Source of the DNA: Actinomycetota bacterium
Lineage (GTDB): Bacteria > Actinomycetota > Geothermincolia > Fen-727 > Anoxymicrobiaceae
Direction of reading: 5' to 3'
Length of the DNA stretch: 64,000 nt
Assembly: GCA_018896525.1 (NCBI GenBank)
Contig: JAHIMR010000048.1
Span: forward strand, 62,001 to 126,000
Both the position numbers and the translations under genes were made by a program. This document shows positions 19,897 through 29,342 of this stretch, piece by piece. The notes under the pieces were generated by a model. The model made no database searches, was not told where the DNA came from, and was given only the letters and a program-made list of their open reading frames with translations. Each line of letters starts with the position of its first letter. Within the stretch, counting starts at the first letter, position 1.

Positions 19897-20733
19897 TCAG
19901 CCGTCGACCAGCGAGCGCAGCAGGCCGATGTCGTCGGGGTTGGAGCCACCGTGGGCAAGCTCGATGATGGCGGGGAGTTCCACCAGCGCCTCGTGGTTCA
20001 CTATGTAGCGGAACGCCTCCATCCCTATCATGCCCTGCCCGATATGCTCGTGGCGGTCGGTGTGCGAGCCGCACTCCGCCTTCGAGTCGTTGAGATGAAG
20101 GAGTTTGATCCGGTCCAGTCCGATGAACTTATCCAGTTCCTCCAGGGCGGCGTCGACACCCCCGGGAGTGCTGATATCGTAGCCCGCCGCGTATACATGG
20201 CAGGTGTCCAGGCAGATGCCAAGCCGGTCCGGCGCTCCCGAGATGTCGAACACCTCCCCGAACTGCTCGAACCTGCCCCCGATGGACGTTCCCGCCCCGG
20301 CGGTGGTCTCCAGCAACAGCATCGACTCCCCGGGGGACCTCTCGAGGCAGGAGTTGACCGCGGCGGCAATCCGCTCGAGGCCGGACCGCTCTCCTTCGCC
20401 CTTGTGGTTCCCGATATGGGTGACGACCGCGTTCGCGCCCAGCTTATCGGCCTTGCCCAGAGCGCTGACCAGTGAGCTTACCGAGCGCCCGAACACCTGG
20501 TCGGAGGGAGAAGCGATGTTGACCAGGTAGATGGAGTGTATGATGACCGGATCGATGCCCGCCTCCGCCTTCGCTTCCCTGAACGCCCGGGCATCCTCAT
20601 CCGAGGCCTTCGGGGTCCCCCACTGGCGAGGGCTTCCCGGGAACATCTGGATGGTGTCGCAGCCGGCCTCCTCCCCGCCTTTGATGGCGGAAACCGGGCT
20701 CCCGGCAAGCTTCACGTGATACCCGAAACGCAT
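19897..20733 (-). CDS. nfo: Deoxyribonuclease IV / endonuclease IV (TIM-barrel AP endonuclease)
   Basis: MRFGYHVKLAGSPVSAIKGGEEAGCDTIQMFPGSPRQWG; VVTHIGNHKG; LETTAGAGTSIGGRFEQ; GICLDTCHVYAAGYD; HLNDSKAECGSHTDRHEHIGQGMIG. Confidence 0.94.
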   Translation of the reverse strand: MRFGYHVKLAGSPVSAIKGGEEAGCDTIQMFPGSPRQWGTPKASDEDARAFREAKAEAGIDPVIIHSIYLVNIASPSDQVFGRSVSSLVSALGKADKLGANAVVTHIGNHKGEGERSGLERIAAAVNSCLERSPGESMLLLETTAGAGTSIGGRFEQFGEVFDISGAPDRLGICLDTCHVYAAGYDISTPGGVDAALEELDKFIGLDRIKLLHLNDSKAECGSHTDRHEHIGQGMIGMEAFRYIVNHEALVELPAIIELAHGGSNPDDIGLLRSLVDG

Positions 20734-20747
20734 GCGGCCCGCCCCTC

Positions 20748-22421
20748 TCACATCTGCTCGGGCGCGGACACCCCAATCAGCCCCAGCACTATCCGCAGGG
20801 CCTGCCTGACCCCTTGCACCAGGAAAACGCGGGCGCGCATCAGGCGCTCGTCGTCGGTCACCACCCGGCAGTCCCGGTAGAACGCGTGGAAAAGGGCGGC
20901 CAGCTCCTCGGCGTACCCGGTCAGCCGGTGGGGCACACGCTTCATCGCGCAGAACTCCACCACCTCCTCCAACTCGCCCAGCTTGCGGAGCAGGTCCATC
21001 TCCGCCTCGGCTTCGAGCAGTTCGAGGTCTTCGGGAAGCGGATCTGGGAGTTCCGCCTCCGCCGCCGCCTCCCGGGCGTAGCGAAGTATGCTCGAGATGC
21101 GGGCGTGGGCGTACTGAACGTAATAGACCGGGTTCTCGGGGGACTCCTTCTTGGCAAGCTCAATGTCGAAATCCAGCGGGGAATCGTGGGAGCGCTGCAG
21201 GAAAAAGTACCTCGCGGCGTCTGCCCCCACCTCCCCCAGGAGCTCGTCCAGGGTAACTACGTCTCCGGTGCGCTTGGACATTACCACCGGTTTGCCGGAG
21301 CGAAACAGCTTGACCAACTGCCCCAGGATGACCTCCAGGGCCTCCCGGTCGTACCCCATTGCCTCCATCGCCGCCTTCATGCGATTGACGTACCCATGGT
21401 GGTCGGCGCCCCATATGTCTATTACCCTGTCAAAGCCGCGCTCCATCTTGTCGCGGTGATAGGCGATGTCGGACGCGAAGTAAGTCGGCTCACCCGACGA
21501 CCGTACCAGCACCCGGTCCTTCTCGTCGCCGTACTCGGTGGTCCGGAGCCACAGCGCCCCTTCCTCCCGGTACGCCTTGCCATCCCGCTCAAGCGCGCCG
21601 AGCGACTCCCCGACCTCGCCCCGTTGATACAGGTCACGCTCTCTGAACCACACGTCGAAGACAACGCCCATCCCCTCGAGGGTTTCCCTGATGGACTCCA
21701 GCATCCGCGGGTACTCCATCTCTATGAAAACATCGACCCTGTCCTCCTCGGGGAGGTCCAGGAACTCGTCTCCGCACTCGTCCACTATCCTCCGGGCGAT
21801 GTCCTTTATATACTCCCCGGCGTACCCACCATCGGGCAGCTCGCAGCCACGCCCCAGCAGTTCCATGTAGCGCGCGGATATAGAGCGGCCGAAGTTCCGG
21901 AGTTGGGTCCCGTAGTCGTTGACGTAGAACTCGCGCTCCACCAGGAAACCGGCGTGGCTCATCACGCCCGCGAGGGCGTCACCGAGGGCCGCCCACCGCC
22001 CGTGCCCCACGTGGAGCGGGCCCACGGGATTGGCGCTGACAAACTCGACCTGGACCCTTTGCCTGCCCCCGGCGTCCGAGGAGCCGTATCGGTCGCCCAT
22101 CTCCTCTATCTCGAACAAGACGTTCCGGATATAGGCCGGGCTGAGGTGGAAGTTGATGAACCCCGGCCCGGCGACCTCCACCCTGCTGATGACATCGGGG
22201 CTTTCGGCTACACGGCCCGCGATTATCTCCGCGATCTCCCTCGGGTTCCTGTCCAGCCGTCCCGCGACGCCGAGCGCCAGGTTGGTCGACCAGTCGCCGT
22301 GCTCCCTGCGCCTGGGGTGCTCGAGCTCTATCTTACCGGCCGGGGTGGGGGGCAGGAGTCCCTCCGACACCGCCGTTTCCAGCGCGTCCTCTATGAGCTC
22401 GACTATCTCATCCCTTGCCAT
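20748..22421 (-). CDS. argS: Arginyl-tRNA synthetase
   Basis: VEFVSANPVGPLHVGHGRWAALGDALA; IWGADHHGYVNRMKAAMEAMGY; MSKRTGDVVTLDELL; AHARISSILRYA. Confidence 0.96.
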   Translation of the reverse strand: MARDEIVELIEDALETAVSEGLLPPTPAGKIELEHPRRREHGDWSTNLALGVAGRLDRNPREIAEIIAGRVAESPDVISRVEVAGPGFINFHLSPAYIRNVLFEIEEMGDRYGSSDAGGRQRVQVEFVSANPVGPLHVGHGRWAALGDALAGVMSHAGFLVEREFYVNDYGTQLRNFGRSISARYMELLGRGCELPDGGYAGEYIKDIARRIVDECGDEFLDLPEEDRVDVFIEMEYPRMLESIRETLEGMGVVFDVWFRERDLYQRGEVGESLGALERDGKAYREEGALWLRTTEYGDEKDRVLVRSSGEPTYFASDIAYHRDKMERGFDRVIDIWGADHHGYVNRMKAAMEAMGYDREALEVILGQLVKLFRSGKPVVMSKRTGDVVTLDELLGEVGADAARYFFLQRSHDSPLDFDIELAKKESPENPVYYVQYAHARISSILRYAREAAAEAELPDPLPEDLELLEAEAEMDLLRKLGELEEVVEFCAMKRVPHRLTGYAEELAALFHAFYRDCRVVTDDERLMRARVFLVQGVRQALRIVLGLIGVSAPEQM

Positions 22422-22488
22422 GCCATCTCCACCCGTCGACCTTGCGTTGGTGCCTATCACCTTTTGCAAGTACTTTACGTCTAAACTT

Positions 22489-22567
22489 GTTGCGTTTTGC
22501 ACGCCTGGTGCCTGGCACCACTGTTGCGTTTTGCACGTTTGGGGCCTGGCCCCATTGTTGCGTTTTT
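22489..22567. repeat. Tandem 34-bp-period repeat with palindromic cores (TGGTGCCTGGCACCA and GGGGCCTGGCCCC)
   Basis: GTTGCGTTTTGCACG-cctggtgcctggcaccact-GTTGCGTTTTGCACG-tttggggcctggccccatt-GTTGCGTTTTT, immediately 3' of the HtrA gene's upstream neighbour argS and 3' of htrA itself. Confidence 0.8.
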
Positions 22568-23938
22568 CTATTGGAGGTTGGTGGGTTTTTCCTCGAGGGT
22601 CACATCCACCATCTTCTTCTCGTTGCCGTCGTAGTAGGTCAGGGAAACCGTGTCCCCCACGTTCCGGCCACGGACCTCGCTTATTATCTCGTCCATCCCC
22701 TTGACCATCTCGCCGTCTATCTCCACTATGATGTCACCGGTCTTGATGCCCGCCTTATCGGCCGGCCCGTCGGGCACCACGCGTGTGATATACGCCCCGT
22801 CGCTCACCGGCAGTTCGTACTGCTCGGCTATCGTATCCGTGACGGTCTGGCCGAGGATGCCGATGTAGGGATGCGACACGGGCCTGCCGGCTATTATGTC
22901 GTCGGCCACTTTCTGAGCCGTGTTTATCGGTATTGCGAAGCCGACCCCCTCCGAGCCGCCCGCGGCGGAGGCGATGACCGCGTTAATACCTATGAGCCTT
23001 GCCAACGAATCGCAGAGCGCCCCTCCCGAGTTCCCCGGGTTGATCGCCGCGTCGGTCTGTATGAGGTCCGTCAGCACCGTTACGCCTTGCTGGGAATCGG
23101 CGGATATGTTCCGGTTCAGGGCGCTTATTATCCCGGCGGTCACGCTCTGCTCAAACCCGAACGGGCTGCCAACCGCCACGCACAGCTCGCCTACCACCAG
23201 CTTGTCGGAATCGCCCAGCTTCAGGGTGGGCAACCCGGTCTTGTCTATCTTCACCACCGCGATATCGGTCTCGGGGTCGGCGCCCACCTTCGTCCCGGTG
23301 AGTTCCTGCCCACTGGCGAGTCTCACCGTTATCTCCCGGGCATCCTGGATGACGTGGTTGTTGGTGATGATGTAACCGTCCTCCTTGTATATGACACCGG
23401 AGCCGGTCCCCTCCTGGGGGCCTACATCAAAGAACAGCCCCCTCTGGGGAGCGGTCCTGATATCGATGTTCACGATCGAGGGGGTTACCTTGACCGCGAT
23501 ATCCGCTACGTGGGTGGCGCCTTCGGTGGGGCTCACCAGCTTTACGATGCCCTCCCCATCCTCTTCCGTTCCAGCGTTGCGGAGCTCTCCCCTGACCAGG
23601 TCCCACGGGTTGACGCCAAACGCCCACGGCATAGCGGTAAGCACCAGCAGGGCACCGATTATCGAGGCGACGAGCGCTATCAGGAAAGTACCGCCTCCCC
23701 CCCTCTTCTTCCTGCCCGTCTCGGTGCGGCGGGGTATCGGCGGGAGCGTGCCGGACGGAGGTATTCCCGCGCCCTGCCCTCCCATGTGGGCCGATGGCGC
23801 CGGCCTCGCCGGAGGCGGAGGCGGAGTCCCCCCCTGTGGCATCGGAGGTATCTGCGCTCCGGGTACTGGAGTTCCCTGGCCGCCCGACACCGGTGGACCC
23901 GGTTCCCCGGGGGGCCTTCCTTCCTGATTCGAGTTCAT
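22568..23938 (-). CDS. HtrA/DegP-like membrane-anchored trypsin-like serine protease with PDZ domain
   Basis: GSGVIYKEDGYIITNNHVIQDA; DIAVVKID; QTDAAINPGNSGGALCDSLARLIGINAVI; GVGFAIPI; C-terminal PDZ DGPADKAGIKTGDIIVEIDGE. Confidence 0.93.
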   Translation of the reverse strand: MNSNQEGRPPGEPGPPVSGGQGTPVPGAQIPPMPQGGTPPPPPARPAPSAHMGGQGAGIPPSGTLPPIPRRTETGRKKRGGGGTFLIALVASIIGALLVLTAMPWAFGVNPWDLVRGELRNAGTEEDGEGIVKLVSPTEGATHVADIAVKVTPSIVNIDIRTAPQRGLFFDVGPQEGTGSGVIYKEDGYIITNNHVIQDAREITVRLASGQELTGTKVGADPETDIAVVKIDKTGLPTLKLGDSDKLVVGELCVAVGSPFGFEQSVTAGIISALNRNISADSQQGVTVLTDLIQTDAAINPGNSGGALCDSLARLIGINAVIASAAGGSEGVGFAIPINTAQKVADDIIAGRPVSHPYIGILGQTVTDTIAEQYELPVSDGAYITRVVPDGPADKAGIKTGDIIVEIDGEMVKGMDEIISEVRGRNVGDTVSLTYYDGNEKKMVDVTLEEKPTNLQ

Positions 23939-24177
23939 TCTTCTCCCTCCTGGCTTACAAGACGATGCACGATGAGTTCATTTCGGATATAAGCATAACT
24001 TACCCGTCAAAGGGAAATAAGCCTACTACATACTGAAGCCGTCTGACGTGTTCGGGTTTCAAGGACAATGGGTCTTTTCCGGCCCCGATACCGCCCCAGG
24101 ACTGTAATTTCAAGCTCCCTTTCCCTATACTCGACAGTGTAGTAGCGATCACTGGAATACCCACAGGGGGATGAGGC

Positions 24178-24543
24178 ATGAATAACGACCAGCAAGTCAC
24201 CGGTGAGGGGCAGGAGCCCCCTGTGCCGGCCGGGCCCTTCGACAAGAAGCACGCGCCGCTGAGGGTGAGCTTCGGCGTCTATGCCATCAGCATCCTGGTG
24301 GTAGCACTTCTCATCTTCATCCTGATGCTCGTCCAATATCTACCCGGGCACAAGAACAGCACCAAGTTGGAAGGCGCGATCCACAACGCCGAAGTATCCC
24401 TGACGATCGAGATCCCCAACGACGAGCTCAAGAAACGGGACGACAACCCCGTGAACGAGGAGTACATCAAGGACATCGGGAAGCTTCTCAAAGACATGGG
24501 GGCCAAATCGGCCGTAGTGGTCATAGAGCCCACCGGGAAGTGA
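24178..24543 (+). CDS. Hypothetical single-pass membrane protein
   Basis: 121-aa ORF with one TM helix (VSFGVYAISILVVALLIFILMLVQYL) and an intact start just after CAGGGGGATGAGGC. Confidence 0.6.
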   Translation: MNNDQQVTGEGQEPPVPAGPFDKKHAPLRVSFGVYAISILVVALLIFILMLVQYLPGHKNSTKLEGAIHNAEVSLTIEIPNDELKKRDDNPVNEEYIKDIGKLLKDMGAKSAVVVIEPTGK

Positions 24544-24577
24544 TCGCCCGACGGGGGCGCCGGGAATCGTATCCCCG

Positions 24578-25603
24578 TCATCCTATCGCGAGTCCGTACT
24601 CCCCGGCCATGGCGAGCGCCCGGCGCCTTTCCTCCTCCGAGAGCCGCCGGTCTATGGCGGGAAACAGGCCGGCACGGTACTCCGGCCTGTACTGAAACAT
24701 CAGGTTGAAGTAGGCACCCGGCATGTTCTTGCCTACCCACTCCATTACAGGACGGGTGCAGCACTCCAGGTGCCCGGGCAGAACCAGGTGCCGTATCATG
24801 ACCTCGGCGGTTTCATGCGCACGCGCGAAGTTGCGTCCGACCACCTCGAAGTACCCGTCGACGTCCGACAGTTCACGGGCGCACTCATCGTTCCCGTAGC
24901 GAAAGTCCCCCAGGTAGACGTCCATCACGCCCTCCAGTACCTCCATCGCCTCCAGGGACGTGTACATGTTCGAGTTCCAGACCATCGGGAGAAACCTGCC
25001 GGCGCTCCCCAATAATCTCACCGTCTCCAGGATGGTGTGCAGGTTGGGGTCGGGGTTGCCCCCCACGAAGTTCGCGTTCCTCGAGCCCTGGGAGATACCC
25101 TCCATGAGAACGGCGGACAGCATCTCCGGCTCGGCGGTGCGCCCCGATTCGGGGTGCATCGCGATATCCCAGTTCTGGCAGTAGACGCACTTGAACGTGC
25201 ACCCGGAGAAGAAGATGGTGTGGCTGGGCACCAGTTCCATCTCCTCTCCCATGTGCAAGAAATCGGAGCTGTAGCGGGAGTGGGCCCCCACCCCGCAGTA
25301 ACCCTTCTCGCCTTCGGTCCTGTCGGCGCCGCAGCGCCGCTCGCAGCAGGCGCAGTGAGTGAGCATCCTTCCCGCCAGCTCTATCTTGAGGTCCAGCAGG
25401 CTGTTACCTCTTGCCGGCGCCACCACGGGGTCCGCGGGTCGGGAGGCAAGCGCGCGGGCCTCCCGGGACATGCCGCGATTCGCCTCCGCTAGCTCCTCCT
25501 CGGTCGCCGATGACATATCCTCAACCCCGCACTCGAGGGAGCGGGTTACCCAGTGCACCGCGAACCTTTTCTTTTCTTGTATAGAGAAGTACCTTTCCAG
25601 CAT
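24578..25603 (-). CDS. Radical SAM protein, PflA/PflX-like
   Basis: CACCERRCGADRTEGEKGYCGVG then FFSGCTFKCVYCQNWDIA (CxxxCxxC) and NFVGGNPDPNL. Start reset to ATG 25603, because the longer ORF runs antisense through trxB. Confidence 0.85.
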   Translation of the reverse strand: MLERYFSIQEKKRFAVHWVTRSLECGVEDMSSATEEELAEANRGMSREARALASRPADPVVAPARGNSLLDLKIELAGRMLTHCACCERRCGADRTEGEKGYCGVGAHSRYSSDFLHMGEEMELVPSHTIFFSGCTFKCVYCQNWDIAMHPESGRTAEPEMLSAVLMEGISQGSRNANFVGGNPDPNLHTILETVRLLGSAGRFLPMVWNSNMYTSLEAMEVLEGVMDVYLGDFRYGNDECARELSDVDGYFEVVGRNFARAHETAEVMIRHLVLPGHLECCTRPVMEWVGKNMPGAYFNLMFQYRPEYRAGLFPAIDRRLSEEERRRALAMAGEYGLAIG

Positions 25604-25708
25604 TACATCATTATTACATTCTTTAATGGTCTCCGTGCTAGAATATCCGTTACCCGGTTGCATCAATTGGATGCGTTGGCATCGTGCCCGGGAACAAGGG
25701 AGAATAAG

Positions 25709-26665
25709 ATGGACGAGAGGGTACGCGAGGTCGTTATCATAGGCGGAGGACCGGCAGGGCTCACCGCCGGTCTCTACCTGGGCCGGGCCGACGTGGACAC
25801 CGTCCTGCTGGACCGGGAACTGACCGGTGGGCAGGTGATAACGGCGCCGCTGATCGAGAACTACCCCGGTTTCCCCGACGGGGTCGAGGGCACCGAACTT
25901 GTGGGCCGGATGAAGAGGCAGGCGGCGAAGTTCGGCCTGGAGATCAAGACCTTCGCCCAGGCAACGGGAGTAACGCCGGGCGATGGCGTCATGACCCTCC
26001 ATCTCGAGGGCGGCGAGCTCAACGCCCGCGCCCTGATAGTAGCCACCGGGAGAAATCCGCTTAAAATGGGGATCCCCGGGGAGGAGGAGTTCAACGGGCG
26101 GGGTATCTCCTACTGCGCCACCTGCGACGGACCCCTTTTCCGCGACCGGGTAGTGATGGTTATAGGCGGCGGGGATGCCGCTGTTGGGGAGGCGCTGCAC
26201 CTGGCAAGGTTTGCCGGCAAGGTACTCATCGTCCACAGGAGAGGTGAGCTCAGGGCCTCGAAGTACCTGCGAGAACGGGCTGCAGCCGAGCCGAAGCTCG
26301 AGTTCATGTGGAACTCCGAGATAAAGTCAGTCAACGGCGGTGAGACGGTGGAATCAGCGACGATCATGAACAACAGTACCGGGGAGAGAACGGACGTGCC
26401 GGTTTCCGGCATCTTCTTCTACGTGGGAAACACCCCCAACACCGCTTTCCTCTCGGGCCTTCTGGCCCTCGACGATGCCGGCTACATCATCACCGGTGAG
26501 CTCCTTGAGTCTACAGTCCCGGGGATCTTCGCCGCCGGGGATGTCCGTGCCGGCCTGTTCAAGCAGGTCGTAGTGGCGGCCGGGGAAGGCGCCCTCGCCG
26601 CTTCGTCGGCGCAGCGTTTTCTGGAGAAGGTGAGCGCCCGCAAAGCATATGAGGGAGACCTTTAG
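25709..26665 (+). CDS. trxB: Thioredoxin reductase-like FAD/NAD(P) oxidoreductase
   Basis: EVVIIGGGPAGLTAGLYLGRADVDTVLLD; GISYCATCDGPLFRDRVVMVIGGGDAAVGEA; GIFAAGDVRAGLFKQVVVAAGEGALAA. Confidence 0.93.
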   Translation: MDERVREVVIIGGGPAGLTAGLYLGRADVDTVLLDRELTGGQVITAPLIENYPGFPDGVEGTELVGRMKRQAAKFGLEIKTFAQATGVTPGDGVMTLHLEGGELNARALIVATGRNPLKMGIPGEEEFNGRGISYCATCDGPLFRDRVVMVIGGGDAAVGEALHLARFAGKVLIVHRRGELRASKYLRERAAAEPKLEFMWNSEIKSVNGGETVESATIMNNSTGERTDVPVSGIFFYVGNTPNTAFLSGLLALDDAGYIITGELLESTVPGIFAAGDVRAGLFKQVVVAAGEGALAASSAQRFLEKVSARKAYEGDL

Positions 26666-27109
26666 ATGATTATCGCGGTAGTGGATGGCATGGGAGGGAG
26701 CATAGGTACCCAGATGGTCCTGCGCCTGCGGAACGAGCTCCCCGAGGATGCCGATATAATGGCCCTGGGGACCAACGCCATCGCCACCGGGAACATGATC
26801 AAGGCGAAGGCCAACAGGGGCGCCACCGGCGAGAACGCGGTTGTCCACTCCGTGAAGGACGCCGATATAATAATGGGCTCGCTCTCCATCGTCGTGCCCA
26901 ACTCGATGATGGGCGAGGTAACACCCGCCCTCGCCACCGCGGTAGCCTCGGCGCCCGGGCGGAAGATCCTGTTGCCGATATCCAACCCGCCCCTGGAGCT
27001 ACTGGGGGTACACAAGAGGCCGCTACAGCAACTCATCAAGGAAGCGGTTATTCTGGTCCTTGAGCATTACGGGCTACCGCTCGAATCCGAGGAGGAACGC
27101 GATGTGTGA
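26666..27109 (+). CDS. DUF3842 family protein
   Basis: MIIAVVDGMGGSIGTQMVLRLR...IGTNAIATGNMIKAKANRGATGENAV-like family sequence; directly abuts trxB. Confidence 0.8.
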   Translation: MIIAVVDGMGGSIGTQMVLRLRNELPEDADIMALGTNAIATGNMIKAKANRGATGENAVVHSVKDADIIMGSLSIVVPNSMMGEVTPALATAVASAPGRKILLPISNPPLELLGVHKRPLQQLIKEAVILVLEHYGLPLESEEERDV

Positions 27110-27287
27110 AGCGATCGTTTTCGTGGTGAAGGACGGAGAGAAGCAGAAGGTCATGGAAGACGTTGTGACCGTTCATCCGGAAGGTGACAAGGTCCTGCTG
27201 ACCGATCTCTTCGGCGAACAGAAGCTGATAACCGCAAAGGTCGAGCGGGTAGACCTCCTCGAGCACGAGATAATCCTGTCCACCTGA
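27102..27287 (+). CDS. CooT-family small nickel-binding protein
   Basis: MCEAIVFVVKDGEKQKVMEDVVTVHPEGDKVLLTDLFGEQKLITAKVERVDLLEHEIILST; N-terminal MC and ~61 aa length are typical of CooT; start overlaps the DUF3842 stop by 8 nt. Confidence 0.83.
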   Translation: MCEAIVFVVKDGEKQKVMEDVVTVHPEGDKVLLTDLFGEQKLITAKVERVDLLEHEIILST

Positions 27288-27299
27288 CCTCCACGTGAA

Positions 27300-27338
27300 A
27301 AAACGCGCCACTGGTGCCAGGCACCATTGGCGCGTTTT
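27300..27338 (+). terminator. Palindromic terminator-like hairpin of the GGTGCCAGGCACC family
   Basis: AAAACGCGCCACTGGTGCCAGGCACCATTGGCGCGTTTT just after the cooT-like gene. Confidence 0.75.
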
Positions 27339-27529
27339 GCTTTTAGGGCCGGATTCTGTTATAAATCTCCTGTAAGCGGGTCAAGAAGGCTCAGGAACAA
27401 GACGAGATAGAAGTAATCAGGCCACGAAGGCCGGTATTCCGGTAGGAGCCGGTTGTTTGGTGGCTTTTTTCTTGCCACCCGACGTTGCATGGGAGTGAAA
27501 TGGCACGCTATGGAAAAGGGGTGGTCTAA

Positions 27530-28216
27530 GTGCACATTCCCGATGGATTTCTGGACCCCAAGACGTGGGGCACCTTGACCGGTGTTTCGGCGGGGTTCAC
27601 CGGCTACGCGCTTTACGCGGCCAAGAGCAAGCTCAACGAGAAGGTGATTCCCCTTCTCGGCATCACCGCGGCGTTCATCTTCGCGGCGCAGATGCTGAAC
27701 TTCCCGGTGGCGGGCGGCACCAGCGGCCACTTCCTGGGAGCTATCCTCGCGATGGTCCTGCTGGGGGCCTGGCCGGGTTTCCTGGTCATGGTGGTGGTGC
27801 TCATGGTGCAGTGCCTGTTCTTCGCCGACGGGGGACTGACCGCGCTGGGTGCCAACATCTTTACCATGGCGGTGATAGGCGGCCTGATGAGCTACTACCT
27901 GCTGATGCTCTCCAAGGGCGCGCTTGGCAGGAGCCTCAGCGAGAGGACGTCTCTGTTGACCTGCACCGCCGTCTTCTCCTGGATATCGGTGGTGCTTGCC
28001 TCTATCGCCTGCTCCTTTGAGCTGGCGATATCGGGAACTGTGCCGCTGGGCACGGTGCTTCCCGCGATGGTCGGCGTTCACGCCATCATCGGTGTCGGCG
28101 AGGCGATAATAACCACGGTTGTGATAGCGGTCGTGCTCCAGTCGCGGCCGGACCTGGTAGACGCCTACAGTGGGCCGCCGGAGCTTGGCAAGAGAGTAGC
28201 GAGGGAGGTTGCGTGA
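27530..28216 (+). CDS. cbiM: Energy-coupling factor ABC transporter substrate-capture protein CbiM (Ni/Co)
   Basis: MHIPDGFLDPKTWGTLTGVSAGF; FPVAGGTSGHFLGAILAMVLLGAWPGFLVM; LFFADGGLTALGANIFTMAVIG. N-terminal MHIPDG is characteristic. Confidence 0.93.
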   Translation: MHIPDGFLDPKTWGTLTGVSAGFTGYALYAAKSKLNEKVIPLLGITAAFIFAAQMLNFPVAGGTSGHFLGAILAMVLLGAWPGFLVMVVVLMVQCLFFADGGLTALGANIFTMAVIGGLMSYYLLMLSKGALGRSLSERTSLLTCTAVFSWISVVLASIACSFELAISGTVPLGTVLPAMVGVHAIIGVGEAIITTVVIAVVLQSRPDLVDAYSGPPELGKRVAREVA

Positions 28217-28581
28217 TGGCAGACGACGTAAATAATGTTTCGGGTAAGAAGACCACGGGTCTATGGATATTCTTCGGCGTCGCGATGCTGGTGGCCATCC
28301 TCCTCGCGGTGTTCATATCGCCGTGGGCGTCCTCCAGCCCTGACGGGCTCGAGAAGGTAGCGGAGGACAAGGGGTTCATGGAGGCGGCCGAAGACACCGA
28401 GCCGACCTGGACGCACTCGCCGATACCGGATTACGGTGACGCCGTGGGCACCAAGGCCGCGGTGGGCCTCTCCGGCTTCATCGGGGTCCTTTTAACCGGC
28501 GCACTGGCAGCGGGAGTGGCGCTGCTCGCCCTCGGCCTTGGGCATATGAACAAGAGGAGGGCCGCGGAACCGGGTAATTGA
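28216..28581 (+). CDS. PDGLE-domain (CbiN-like) transporter subunit
   Basis: SSPDGLEKVAEDKGFMEAAE PDGLE motif; two TM helices; located between cbiM and cbiQ. Confidence 0.85.
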   Translation: MADDVNNVSGKKTTGLWIFFGVAMLVAILLAVFISPWASSSPDGLEKVAEDKGFMEAAEDTEPTWTHSPIPDYGDAVGTKAAVGLSGFIGVLLTGALAAGVALLALGLGHMNKRRAAEPGN

Positions 28582-29342
28582 AACACGACTATATTGACAG
28601 ATACAGCAAGCTCGAAAGCCCTGTACACTCGCTGGATCCCAGGGCGAAGGCGATCGCGTTGTTCGCACTGATAGTAATCTGCGTGACCACGCCCCCCCGG
28701 GCGTGGTGGGCTTTCTGCGTATACGCCGGGGTGGTGTTGATTATCGCCGCCGCTTCAAGGGTGCCTGTTTCCTACCTCCTTTCCCGGGTGCTGGTCGTGC
28801 TACCATTCATCCTGATGGTGGCGGTGTTCATCCCGTTCATGCACAAGGGAGGGACCTCCTACGACCTGGGGCCTTTCGCCGTCTCCAGTGAGGGCCTTCT
28901 TGTTCTCTGGAACGTCGCCATCAAGTCAACCATCTCGGTTTCGTGCCTCATACTGCTCTCGTCCACGACCCCCTTCCCCGACCTGATGCACGGGCTCGAG
29001 AGGCTCCACGTCCCTTCTTTCTTCACCACCGTTGCCGCCTTCATGTACCGCTATATCTTCGTTATCGTCGACGAGGCCCAGAGGATGAAGCGGGCCTGTG
29101 AATCCCGCAACTTCCGGGGGCGCTGGATCTGGCAGGCCAGGACGGTCGGCTACATGGTCGCGTCGCTTTTCCTGAGGAGCCACGATCGCGCGGAGAGAGT
29201 TTACCAGGCGATGTGCGCCCGCGGATTCGACGGGACGTTCCCGCTCCAGCGGGAGAGCAGCATGAGAGCCGCGGATTACGTCTTCATGTCGGTGGTGGTC
29301 CTTATCGTGCTCACGGGAAGGCTGGCAGTCCTGTGGAAGTGA
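28578..29342 (+). CDS. cbiQ: ECF transporter T component CbiQ
   Basis: LDPRAKAIALFALIVICVTTPP; MKRACESRNFRG; ERVYQAMCARGFDG, typical CbiQ motifs. Confidence 0.88.
   Translation: MKHDYIDRYSKLESPVHSLDPRAKAIALFALIVICVTTPPRAWWAFCVYAGVVLIIAAASRVPVSYLLSRVLVVLPFILMVAVFIPFMHKGGTSYDLGPFAVSSEGLLVLWNVAIKSTISVSCLILLSSTTPFPDLMHGLERLHVPSFFTTVAAFMYRYIFVIVDEAQRMKRACESRNFRGRWIWQARTVGYMVASLFLRSHDRAERVYQAMCARGFDGTFPLQRESSMRAADYVFMSVVVLIVLTGRLAVLWK

Noticed and set aside
27346-27530. Possible cobalamin or NiCo riboswitch upstream of cbiM
   Set aside because: I found a hairpin (GGTGGC-N9-GCCACC at 27459-27479) but no recognisable B12 box or NiCo core; an Infernal scan would be needed.
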